A stretch of DNA of 64,000 nucleotides from Camellia lanceoleosa (Eukaryota; Streptophyta; Magnoliopsida; Ericales; Theaceae). Below are positions 10,275 to 19,887 of the stretch, one piece after another. The stretch spans positions 37,394,190-37,458,189 of the forward strand of contig CM045761.1 of the NCBI GenBank assembly GCA_025200525.1, written 5' to 3'. Position numbers and translations under genes: made by a program. The notes beneath the pieces are model-generated. The model was not told the origin of the DNA. It worked only from the letters and a program-made list of their open reading frames with translations, and did not search any database. How positions within the stretch are numbered: the first letter of the stretch is position 1; each line of letters begins with the position of its first letter.

Positions 10275-10415
10275 GTTTTGATTTGTGGCACTAAATTGGG
10301 GGCACTAATGTCCCTAATTTCCATATAAGGCAAAAAAAAAAACAAAACAAAACAGTTACCCAGAATGAAAATTAGGGGCATTAGTACCCCCAATTTAGTG
10401 CTACAAAATATTTTC
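10275..10415. mobile_element. Hairpin MITE with ~40-bp inverted arms
   Basis: The left arm (about 10282-10321) includes GCACTAAATTGGGGG and CACTAATGTCCCTAATTT. The right arm (about 10366-10409) includes AAATTAGGGGCATTAGT and ACCCCCAATTTAGTGC. The two pair almost perfectly around a loop of about 45 bases. The size and pairing suit a short foldback MITE or a precursor of small RNAs. Confidence 0.65.
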
Positions 10416-10464
10416 CTATCAAAATATATGTTACAGAACAATTTTTATTTTTTAATGTTAGTAT

Positions 10465-10608
10465 GGGGTCTTTTGGAAAAAAAAAAAGTCAATTTTTAAT
10501 TTTTTACTTATTTTGAATTATATTACTTTTTATATTTTTTATTTATAAGAAGATAAAATAAATTAAAAAAAATAAAATAATTAATTTTTATCAACTTTTA
10601 AAACACCA
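10465..10608. mobile_element. MITE related to the nested element at 8618
   Basis: The ends GGGGTCTTTTGGAAAA and CTTTTAAAACACC match the element at 8618-8750, as do internal words (AGAAGATAAAATA, TTTTTATCAACTTT). It is somewhat decayed and no clear duplication was seen. Confidence 0.55.
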
Positions 10609-10924
10609 CATCTATATATGTGGACATCAAGGGGCTTTTCCATCAGATTCTGTCTGAGAGAGAGGGAGAGAAGTGAGTGATGGGAGAATCCAATCAAAGG
10701 TAACGTCATCAAAAAAGATTTTTATCAAAAGAAAAGTCAAATGAAACTATTATTATGATTATTATTATATATGAAATTTGATTTGATTAAAGGGTTTGGT
10801 GGCAGCCCACAATATCAACTCACAGACATGACATGGTCTCATCATCAACTGTTCAGGTTGACCATCAAAAACCAAATCTTAAAAAAGAGTAGTACATACA
10901 GATAAAAGAAATAAAAAATTTTAA

Positions 10925-11593
10925 CTAACACACGAGGTGTAAAGGCATCCACGATGGAATGATTTAAAAAAAAAAAAAAAAAAAAAAGTGCATTAAGGTG
11001 TATATTATATGATAAAAAGTAATAAAAGTAAGGTTTAAAAAAAAATTTCTTTTTTTTTTGTTATAGAAAAATTCTTTTTACCCTCCCGCAGGCCTAAGGC
11101 AGCATTGATGTGTTAAAAGTTTGTTAATTTTAGAGAATGAGGCCTCGTTTGGCAACAAGCAAATTTAGTAATTTTTTAACTATTTGGCTAAAATATGAAC
11201 TAAAAAAAATTAGTATATTTGGGATGAGTTTTTAGTTTTTTACGAAAAGATGTGCAAAAAGTAGAAAGAAAAGAAAATCTTTGACTTTTTGGTATGTGTT
11301 GTTGACTTTTTGACTTTTTTAATAACTTTTTGACTTTTTAACTAAATATGAGGGTTCCCAAACGTGGACTGAGTGGTGGTGCAATAGATGTGTTAAGGGG
11401 TGTGTTAAGGTGTGTGTTAAATATATATATATATATAATAAATAAAATAAATAAATCAAAAATTTCAAGTCCAAAAAAAAAAAAAAATTGCCGTTGACCG
11501 GTCAACCGATAAGACAAACAAATACACTCCTTTACTAGCTAAAACGCTCGCTGCAGATAACAAACAAATTAACACACACCACTAACACACATG
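10925..11593 (-). mobile_element. Left copy of a ~600-bp TIR element, interrupted and truncated
   Basis: This is the reverse-complement partner of 11595-12208. Matching landmarks in order are a GTGCATTAAGGTGTATATTATAT block, AAGTAATAAAAGTA, GTTTGTTAATTTTAGAGAATGA, GAGTGGTGGTGCAAT, GTGTTAAGGGGTGTGTTAAG, a TA run, CAAAAATTTCAAGTCC, an A run, GCCGTTGACCGGTCAAC, GACAAACAAA, AGCTAAAACGCTCGCT, and AACAAATTAACACACACCAC. It is interrupted by a Tourist MITE at 11141-11369 and stops at the start of the second copy. Confidence 0.7.
11141..11369. mobile_element. Tourist-like MITE, copy 2, TSD TGA
   Basis: The ends are GGCCTCGTTTGGCAAC and TTCCCAAACGTGGAC, with TGA on each side (11138-11140 and 11370-11372). 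The other arm of the inverted pair carries the uninterrupted site (reverse complement AGAGAATGAGTGGTGG), so the insertion boundaries are exact. It is inverted relative to copies 7416-7641 and 16197-16418. Confidence 0.85.
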
Positions 11594-11594
11594 C

Positions 11595-12208
11595 TAAGAG
11601 CCTCCACAATTGACACACTAACCTGTGTGTTAGTGTCAAGTGCTAAATTTTGACTAATTGAGAGTATTGTTTGGGGCTGCAATGAAGCTGTTAGCGTGTG
11701 TGTTAGTGGTGTGTGTTAATTTGTTTGTTATTAGCGAGCGTTTTAGCTAGCGAATGAGGGCGTTTGTTTGTCTTACCAATTGACCAGCCGAATGTTCGGC
11801 TGATTGACCGGTCAACGGCAATTTTTTTTTTTTTTTTTGTTTACTTGTTGAAATTTTTTTTTGGACTTGAAATTTTTGATTAAACTAAATTATTTATTTA
11901 TTATATACATATACATATATATATATATATATATATTTAACACACATCTTAACACACCCCTTAATACATCCATTGTACCACCACTCATTCTCTAAAATTA
12001 ACAAACTCTTAACACATTTTAACAAACATTTTTGGGCCCTACTTTTATTACTTTTTGTCATATAAGACACCTTAATACATTTTTTTAGCCATCTCATTGC
12101 AAATGCCCTAACAACTCCATTGCAATCCCAAACAATACCCTCAGTTAGCCAAAATTTAGCACCTGACACTAACACACAGGTTAGTGTGTCCATTTTGGAT
12201 GCTCTAAG
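11595..12208 (+). mobile_element. ~614-bp TIR element, complete copy
   Basis: The terminal inverted repeats are about 100 bases long. The left end reads GAGCCTCCACAATTGACACA then CTAACCTGTGTGTTAGTGTC. The right end is its complement, finishing GTCCATTTTGGATGCTC. TAA follows each terminus, giving a 3-bp duplication. The interior contains the palindrome GTTGACCGGTCAAC near 11805, a second dyad CAGCCGAATGTTCGGCTG near 11784, and a TA microsatellite near 11910-11935. It is noncoding. Probably a PIF/Harbinger-type or similar foldback MITE. Confidence 0.7.
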
Positions 12209-12707
12209 TGATATTCTTCATAATTTTTTATTTGTATTTTATTATTGATATATTTATACTTATATTTTGATAATTTTTTTCTCCTTCTTCAACCTTACAT
12301 GTAATTCTTCCATCTAAAAACTTTATTCTCTCACACATTCATATACTTTCTCCGTCCCAAAATAATAATTCATTTTGAAAAATGTAACTTCTTTTTTTAT
12401 AATACATTTTTTTAGAAAATTATACTTTTTGTGTTGTTAATGAATTTAAAAAAAAATGATAAAATAAAAAATTCATATTATTTTAGGCCTTAATTTTTTA
12501 AAAAGGACTAATATTTGGAGACAATAAAAAATAAAATAAGATATTAATATTTTGAAATAATAAAAAATAAAATACGAGACTAATATTTTAAACAGCAATG
12601 ATTCAGAGCACTAATTTTGATGTTTTAATGGAGCACTAATGACATGGCAAAAAGAAAAATAAATAAATAAATCAAGACCAAAACATCACATCACAGTAGG
12701 TGGAACC
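12209..12707. other. Intergenic AT-rich DNA
   Basis: No gene was recognised. Short words such as ACTAATATTT...AATAAAAAATAAAATA are repeated three times at about 12505-12595, suggesting a small decayed tandem repeat. Confidence 0.4.
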
Positions 12708-12716
12708 TTCTATCAA

Positions 12717-12976
12717 GGACAAATTACAAACACCCCCTCGAGGTTTGGTGAAAATACAGATTTCCCTCTGAGGTTTGAGAAATTACATCCTGCCCCCTGA
12801 GGTTTATATTTTCATAATAAATTGTTCTCTGAGGTTTTTATTTTCATACAGATTCCTCCTAATTTTTCCTAATTTGTTATGAAAATTTAACCCTCATTGA
12901 ACAATTTGTAATTTCTTAAATTTCAGAAAAAATTTATATTTTCACCAAACCTTGAAAGAGTGTTTGTAATTTGGCT
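12717..12976. mobile_element. Mutator-like MITE with perfect 9-bp TSD
   Basis: This 260-bp element has long inverted ends: GGACAAATTACAAACACCCC on the left, and AGCCAAATTACAAACACTCT when the right end is read in reverse complement. It is flanked by TTCTATCAA on both sides (12708-12716 and 12977-12985). A 9-bp target duplication is the Mutator signature. The interior has repeated CCTCTGAGGTTT words, which pair across the element. Confidence 0.88.
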
Positions 12977-12985
12977 TTCTATCAA

Positions 12986-13481
12986 TTTATTAGAATTAAC
13001 TATAGAACTCAAGAGAGACCTCTAAAGTATTTTTTTTATTTTAAAACAAGGAGAGGGAGTAATAAAAATATTAAAACAATCAAAATTGTCCTTTCAATTT
13101 TAAATACTAACAAAAATCCATTCTAATCTCTGAGACCAACCAAACCCCTCCCAAATCACATCCTCAGTATTAAGTCAAACTGGAGGACATTGTTATGATG
13201 ACTTGAGCTGAAATAATATGATTTTGAGAAAGACCCCATAAAAAAGTCTCCAAAAACAGACCCTCAATCCTATAGAGGATGAGCAATTGGGGCTGGCACA
13301 TAATTGAAGTAGATTTCATTATTGTTTTCAAAATATATTTGGGAAATGCTCTCAATTGCTCCCTACTGAATCCTGTTCAGATCTAGGTCATCACCACAAT
13401 ATCCTGGACACTTCTTACTCTGTGTGAGTATATATATATGTGATGTGTGTCCTATCAAAAAAAATATATATTCAGCTTACT
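12986..13481. other. Intergenic DNA
   Basis: No gene was recognised. A stretch of near-normal composition at 13140-13420 contains a 61-codon antisense frame that I do not recognise and do not call. Confidence 0.4.
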
Positions 13482-13905
13482 TGGTTTTGAAATTCAGGAA
13501 CAATTCATTTTTTAAAAAAATAAAATTTTCTATTTTTCATATTTTTTTATTTTTACTGAGTTTTTTTTAATATTTTAAAATTTTTTAAAATTTTTTTTAG
13601 ATACACCTAATATAAATACACTTAAAAAAATAATATTTGTAATAAAAATCTTTAAAGAATTCACTAAATACCAAAAATATTTTTAAAAAAAATACAAAAT
13701 CAATACATTTTTCATATTTTTATGTATTTATTGATTTTTAAATTTTTTTTAATAAATATTTTACTTTTTAGATACATTTAAGTAAGATGTATTTTAAAAA
13801 GTAAAAAAAAAATTACTTAAAATTTTAAAAATATTCACTAAAAATAAAAATAAAAAACTTAATTTTCAAAAAATTGAATTAAAAAAATTCAAACCAAACA
13901 CACTG
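13482..13905. repeat. AT-rich ~420-bp element, copy 2
   Basis: This is the second copy of the element at 7985-8410, in the same orientation. The order of landmarks is the same, including the doubled TTTTTAGATACAYYTAA block and the right end TTCAAACCAAACACACTGAT. Its superfamily is unknown. Confidence 0.55.
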
Positions 13906-14142
13906 ATTGAATTTTTTTTTTAAATTAGTGGATTAATAAAAAAAAATATTTTTATTTTTAAGAGTAACAAGTTTTTTTTTTTGTGTGTGTGCATAATTTA
14001 AGTTTTTTTCTGTATGTCAAATTTGCACCCAAAATTTTTTTTTTTTGTATTATAATTATTTTTTTCTCTGTCCTCTAAAATGTAATTATCCTAAAAATAT
14101 AGATGTGATGTATAAGTATATATTTTGCATGTTATCGATTAT

Positions 14143-14387
14143 GCCTCCGTTTGGGAAGTGAGCTTTTTGATTTTTTGACTTTTTTGATTTTTTTAGCCTG
14201 GGCTAAAAAGTTTAGTTTGGGAAGGGTTTTTTGATTTTTTGGTCTTTTTGACTTTTTTTGTGAGAGAAGAGTGTAATGATTATGGGTTGGATGTGATGTT
14301 TTATTTGTTATGGTTAAAATAGTCTATTTTATCTTTTGTGACTAAAATAACTAAAAAAGCCCCATTTAGCTCTTGCCAAACAAAGCC
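14143..14387. mobile_element. Tourist-like MITE with TAT TSD
   Basis: This 245-bp element has ends GCCTCCGTTTGGGAAGTGAG and CTCTTGCCAAACAAAGCC, flanked by TAT on both sides (14140-14142 and 14388-14390). The interior holds a secondary TTTAGTTTGGGAAGGG word, so the left end looks partly duplicated. Internal words are shared with 10002-10223. Confidence 0.75.
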
Positions 14388-14532
14388 TATAACATATTTG
14401 TGTATGAAAAAAGGTTTAAAATAGTTTATTCGATGTTGGTATTGAAAAATGTGTAAAAATATATTAAAATATAATATAAATAATTATTTTAAAATATATA
14501 TAAAGTATATTGAAATTATAAGTATTTTGATA

Positions 14533-15770
14533 TTGGGGGATGCACCAATAAATCTCAAATTTGCATCTTGTAACCCATTTTAGTCCTATGAATTTTCTTA
14601 TGAACCGTTAGGTCCTATCCCAATGTTAATGACCATTGAACATCATCAAACATCAACAAAACATTATCAAACACATCAATAACATCAAACATTAACAAAA
14701 CATCAACAAATATCATCAAAAAAATTATGAACATCATCATCCTCAACAAACATCATGAACAAAACATCATCAAAAAAAATTATGAACATCATCAAACATT
14801 CGAACATTCGAACATCATCATTAACCATCAAACATTAAGATTATTCATCAAACATCAACTACTAAACATTAGGATTATTCATCAAATATCAAATATTATT
14901 TATCAAACATCAGATTTATTTTTAAAAAAATTGAAACATTGCTCAAGATCCATCATCAAAATAACGATTAAAAATTGTTTGGATGTTGATATTACAACCA
15001 CAAAAGGCAGATGATTATTTGGTTCTATTCCATGTATACATACGTACATATATAGATGATTCGATTCTAGAGAGAGAAAATGCGAGGGTTGAGTTTGAAT
15101 CTGGAGGCGAGAGAAACGGAGACGCCGGAGATGGTGTCGGAGACGATTGATCGATCGGTCGGCGGCGATATATATGTATGTATATATATACAGAGACAGA
15201 CTGTGTGTCGCTCTCTCTCTCTCTATCTTCTCTCTCTATTGGGTTTCTATCTCTCTATATGTATACGCACCTAACCACAGGTGGGAAGGGATGAGGCTTG
15301 GTTTGTACCCTGCTCTATGAGAGTTTGGAGAAAGAGATGAGAAAAGGGGTTAATACAGACAAATAATTCAATAAATATGGCCTAATCCCTTTGATTTTGT
15401 TTTTACTTGGAGTTAGATGGTTGGTCATTGTGCCAAGCATGAGTCTTGGTAGAAGAATCATGGATCTGTCTGTTGGGGAGTTGATTAGGGCTTGTATTAA
15501 TTTGATTTGATTTGAACATCACTGAAGAACATCATGATGTTGATGATGTTCGTGTCAATGTTTTTTTTTTTTTTTTTGGATGATGTTTTGTTAATGTTTG
15601 GTATTGTCGATTGGTGCAGTTAATGTTGCTAATGTAACTAATGTTTTGATAATGTTAATGATGTTGTTGATGTTACTGATGTAGATAATGGGACTAAATG
15701 GTGCATAAAAAAACTTGTAGGACTAAATGGTTTAACTTTCTACCACATAGGATTTATTGGTAATTTTTCC
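14533..15770. mobile_element. Long-TIR non-autonomous element with gene-like cargo
   Basis: The left end GGGGATGCACCAATAAATC and the right end (reverse complement GGAAAAATTACCAATAAATCC, then ...CATTTAGTCCTACAAG) start inverted arms over 100 bases long. These pass into ATC/AAC-rich repeats (14635-14990) and complementary GAT/GTT-rich repeats (15525-15680). Between the arms, 15060-15520 is different: less AT-rich, with GGAGGCGAGAGAAACGGAG, a CT microsatellite and a 64-codon frame beginning MRGLSLNLEARETE at 15080. This looks like a captured 5' exon or leader of a host gene, as in Pack-MULEs. The source gene was not recognised. The ends resemble the start of the MULE at 58540. Confidence 0.6.
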
Positions 15771-15775
15771 TTAGG

Positions 15776-16139
15776 GGGATGCACCAATAAATCCTAAATT
15801 AATAACTTATGCACTGTTTAGTCCTAAAAGTTTTCTTATAGACTCAAAGGTCCCATTACAATGTTAATAACATCAGATACAATGTTAATAACATCAAAGT
15901 CATGTTACAAACATTAGATTTTAAACATCTAATGTTCATCAAATTTCAATAATGTTTGAAAATATAGGATGAAAAACATCTAATGTTTATCAGATTTCAA
16001 TAAATTTTGAAATTATAAAATGAAACATCAGATCATTTACATCATGCTGATGTAAAAATGGGACTAAATGGAGCATAAGAAAACTTTTAGGACTAAATGG
16101 TTCAACGTTTCAAAAATTAGGACTTATGGGTAAATTATC
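15776..16139. mobile_element. Second long-TIR element of the same family
   Basis: It starts GGGGATGCACCAATAAATCC immediately after the previous element. It ends with the reverse complement of GGATAATTTACCCATAAGTC. Arms of about 90 bases share TTTAGTCCTAAAAGTTTTCTTAT. The interior repeats GATTTCAATAA and ACATCTAATGTT words. Flanking bases of the pair (TATTTTGAT left of 14533, TATTTTATA right of 16139) suggest, weakly, that both may form one composite insertion. Confidence 0.6.
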
Positions 16140-16196
16140 CAAAATATTTTATACTTCTTAATAGCAGTTTTTAATATTATCATTAGCAAATACTTA

Positions 16197-16418
16197 GGCT
16201 TTATTTGGGAAGCGACCGGTTTAGTCAAAAAATTATTAAAAAAGTCAAAAAGTTAACAACTCATATCAAAAAGTTAAAGATTTTCTTTTCTCTTTACTTT
16301 TTGCACATCTTTTCGTAAAAAGTCAAAAAATCATCTCAAATATATTAATTTTTTTTTAACTCATATTTTAACCAAACAACTAAAAAATTACTAAATTAAC
16401 ATGTTTTCAAACGAGGCT
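16197..16418. mobile_element. Tourist-like MITE, copy 3, TSD TTA
   Basis: The ends are GGCTTTATTTGGGAAGC and TTTCAAACGAGGCT, with TTA on both sides (16194-16196 and 16419-16421). The body matches 7416-7641 (GTCAAAAAGTTAACAACTCA, CTTTTTGCACATCTTTTCG) in the same orientation. Confidence 0.78.
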
Positions 16419-16421
16419 TTA

Positions 16422-17147
16422 GTGTATCTAATAAAGAGCGATTTATCCTTTTGACTGAATATCAAGGATAAAAACAAATAGTTGGATCCCATTTTTGTAT
16501 AACCTTTGTTTGTTGATTGGATATAAAATTATGTTATATTTCAAAAGTGCAATATATGTATAACACCCCTATTATGTTACACATCTCCAATCACAAGACA
16601 TGGGTCATCATTTATCAAATAAATAGTAAAAATAATCACTCATTATCAAATGTTATATTTTATCAAAATTAAAGATGTATAATCTATCTTATATTCTAAG
16701 CATATTTCATTATATATTTTTAAATATTATATATTCTCCATTCTCTCTCTCGTGTATCCAATGCAAACAATCAAACAAGACCTTGAGGCCTACTTTGTAT
16801 ATTAAAAATTTGTGTATGAATTTTCATAATTCCATTTTTTGGAATAGATTATATGAGAAAATGATTTTTGATTGCCTATTCAAAGTGAAATCACTTTACC
16901 AAACTAGGCAATAATCTGATTCTCATGCGAAGCATTTAAAAATAAAAATATATGGACCCATAATATCTAGAAATTTATTATTTTATCATTTAGAATGTTT
17001 TAACTAAACCAAATTCTTGAATTAACAAAATAATTTTATCATAAGTAATGATTTTTTTAAAACAAGAAATATTTAAAATAAAAATACACAAATACTTCAT
17101 ATAAGGGAATACTTGAGGTCTGATTCAGGACAGAGATTATCTAAGAG
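16422..17147. other. Intergenic AT-rich DNA
   Basis: No gene was recognised. The 79-codon frame at 16675-16914 has no family signature, and composition does not distinguish it from its surroundings. Confidence 0.4.
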
Positions 17148-17155
17148 ATAAAAAC

Positions 17156-18058
17156 TAGGGGTGGGCACGGGTTGGTTGTGGCCACGGAACCTCCAATCTG
17201 CCATCCGTCCACAAGATTAGCGGATTGAAGAAAATCAATCCGCATCCGTCCGCCAATCCGACGGATGTGGATTGAGCGGATTGGCGTTTGACGGATGGAT
17301 GCGAATCGGTTTGGCGATTTAAAATTTTATAAATTTTCAACATAATTCAACTTGTGCACTTCCTCAAAAAACAAAATATATATATATATATATTACAGTT
17401 AATGACTTAAAAAAATATTACAATAACTGCATGCCTCATCCAAAACAAGAAAATTTGAAACTTTAGAATATCACAATCACTGCATGCCTCATTCACATAG
17501 TACAATCACAACATGCCTCATCTACATAAAGTATTATAATTTGTGGTTCTTAAAATATAAAAATAATTCAAATCACCAAAACCATGCCCATAGTAGTAGT
17601 AAAAATTGTATGTCTCTGTATTGTTACATCTATATCTATTTTTGAAAACAAAAACCAATCAGCATATATCATATTTTCTATTTATCATTTTTAGAGATAG
17701 ATTTAAAAACTAAAAAATATAGATAAATAATACGTTTATTTTTTTCAATTCAAAAAAGATATTTAAGTTGAAATTTTTTTTTCAACAGAATATTTAAACT
17801 CTTTTTTAATTGAAAAAACAAACAGAATATTTAAACAAACTGAAAACACAAAGTTTTATAAATTATTAGGGTATTCGCGGTTTGACGGTTCGGTTGCGGC
17901 CAAAAGAATCTCAAATCCGCTATCCGTCCGCCAGATTGGCGGATTGGAGAAAATCAATCCGCAACCGTCTGCTCATCATCACGCATCTGTCCAAAATGCG
18001 GCGGATCTGTTCGATTCGGTCGATTTTGGCGGATCGGTATGTCTGCTGCTGACCCCTA
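17156..18058. mobile_element. hAT-like non-autonomous element (~900 bp)
   Basis: The left end TAGGGGTGGGCACGGG and right end GCTGCTGACCCCTA are short inverted repeats. The flanks are ATAAAAAC (17148-17155) and ATAAAGAC (18059-18066), an 8-bp duplication with one mismatch. Both ends carry GC-richer subterminal blocks full of GGCGGATTG/CAATCCGC words (17160-17330 and 17880-18050) around a noncoding AT-rich middle. It is the same class as 6074-6610. Confidence 0.82.
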
Positions 18059-18080
18059 ATAAAGACCATCCAAAGCTAAG

Positions 18081-18672
18081 GTCCTATTTGTTTTCAGAAG
18101 TAGAATGGAGGGGATTGAGGCCCCATTTGTTTTCAGAGGTAGAATGTAGAAGATTGATAGTGAGGGGATTAAGTAAAATTGCGTTTGTTTTGATGATAAT
18201 TGTTAGTGTAAGAATTGTTAAATTATTTTTATATAAAATAAATATAAAATAATAAAACAAATAAACAAAATACAAAAACATTAAACATTAATGTTTTAAA
18301 AAAAATGCCCAACATGTAAAAAATTTAAAAAAAATAAAAATAAAATAAAAATAATTTCAAAAATAAAATAAAATAAATAAAATAATGATTTTTACTTAAC
18401 AAAAAATACAAAAAATTAAACATTAATGTTCAAAAAAAAAAAAAGCCCGACATGTATAAAAAAAAATAAAAAAAAAAAATTTCTAGTCTGCCAGACTATT
18501 TTTCTAATACCAAGTCTTGAAAGCCCATCCGAATCCCATTTGCAAGGCTTATCCTAAGCCCTTCGATTTAGCAGTCCCTTCCTCAACTCTGTAAACAAAC
18601 AGCACATTAAATAGGGCCCACAGCTATCCTAAATCCCAATCCCCGCTCTCACACCCCAAAACAAATGGGGCC
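18081..18672. mobile_element. Tourist-like element, first unit of tandem array
   Basis: The main unit is 18119-18672, with ends GGCCCCATTTGTTTTCAG and CCAAAACAAATGGGGCC and TGA on both sides (18116-18118 and 18673-18675). A partial left end (GGTCCTATTTGTTTTCAGAA) just before it shows a third, truncated terminus. Internal direct repeats include AACATTAATGTT and GCCCAACATGTA, each found twice. Confidence 0.72.
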
Positions 18673-19152
18673 TGATAGTGAGGAGATTAAGTAAAATTAT
18701 GTTTGTTTTGATAATAGTTGTTGGTGCAGAAATTGCTAAATTATTTTTATATAAAATAATAAAACAAATAAAAAAATACAAAAACATTAAATATTAATGT
18801 TCAAAAAAAAAAATGCCCAACATGTAAAAAAGAAAAATGAAATAATAAAATTCCAAAAATATAAAACAAATAAAACAATGATTTTTTACTTAACAAAAAA
18901 TACAAAAAATTAAACATTAATGTTCAAAAAAAAAAAAAATGCCCAACATATAAAAAATAAATAAATAAAATCCGGCAAACTATTTTTTTAATACCACCTC
19001 CTCCATCCCAATCTCCATTCCAAGGCCTATCCTTATGCCAAAGGATTAGAGGAAGTCCCTTCCCCATTTCTCACAACAAACATAACATATAATAAGTTCC
19101 ACCTTACTATCAATTATAATCCCCTCTCTATATACCCAAACAAAGGGCCTCA
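18673..19152. mobile_element. Tourist-like element, second tandem unit
   Basis: This is a second copy of most of the preceding element (GATAGTGAGGAGATTAAGTA, AACATTAATGTT twice, GCCCAACAT). It lacks its own left terminus and ends TACCCAAACAAAGGGCCTCA. The two units abut directly at the shared GGGGCC/TGATAGTGAGG junction, suggesting unequal crossing-over or insertion next to an existing copy. Confidence 0.6.
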
Positions 19153-19887
19153 TACATAACCATACAAAATTAACAGACAAAAATTAGTAGCTGCACCAAA
19201 CAATTTACCATATGATTATTGAGCCAAAAAAAAATCAACAACTTACCAATTGCTGTATGGTTGTTTGATGCCACTAATGCTATGTTTCCTTCATAGATTT
19301 GTTGGTGGACACAAAGGAAATAGAAAAGGAATTCCTTCTAATTGTGCTTGTTCATTTTTTCGTTTTTTTTTTTTTTTGGGTAAGAGAGAAAAAAATAAAA
19401 TTAAAAATAAAATAAAAAATTGTTGAGAAATTCTTTTTCATTTTGTTTTTATTTCTTAGCCCAAATAAACAAAATGCAAGAAGTTAGAGCCTGTTTAATT
19501 TATTTTTATTTTCTGGCATCAAATTTGTTTGCCAAACTATTTCCAAACAAATACACTTTTAGGAAACACCAAAACTGTTTTTGCACAAAAACACCCTGTG
19601 AAACTGTCATAATTACAATTAAGCCCCACCACAAGATCCACAACCGTAATTCAAATATCTACTAGAATGTTACAGAATTCATCAGCAACAGCTAAATGAT
19701 TTGAAACCAGGGTAGCAGTTAAGTCCACAAATTGCTTCTAGAGACATGATTCTATCAATCAGTAACAAAATTGACAAAATTAACTCTGATCATGACAAGC
19801 AAAAATAGCATAAGAGGTTCCCACCTTTTTTTCCTTTTTTTTCTTTTTCGACTCTCTCCCTCTTTTGAAGTTTCAATTAGTACAAGT
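19153..19887. other. RCE1 3' flank
   Basis: The 3' UTR of the minus-strand RCE1 gene should lie in the right part of this interval. The exact poly(A) site cannot be fixed. No other gene was recognised. A T run at about 19362-19380 and a purine/pyrimidine tract at 19828-19850 are low complexity. Confidence 0.45.

Noticed and set aside
14635..14990. ATC/AAC-rich repeats resembling a CRISPR-like or satellite array
   Set aside because: There are no regular repeats and spacers, and the tract is the arm of a TIR element with its complement at 15525-15680.
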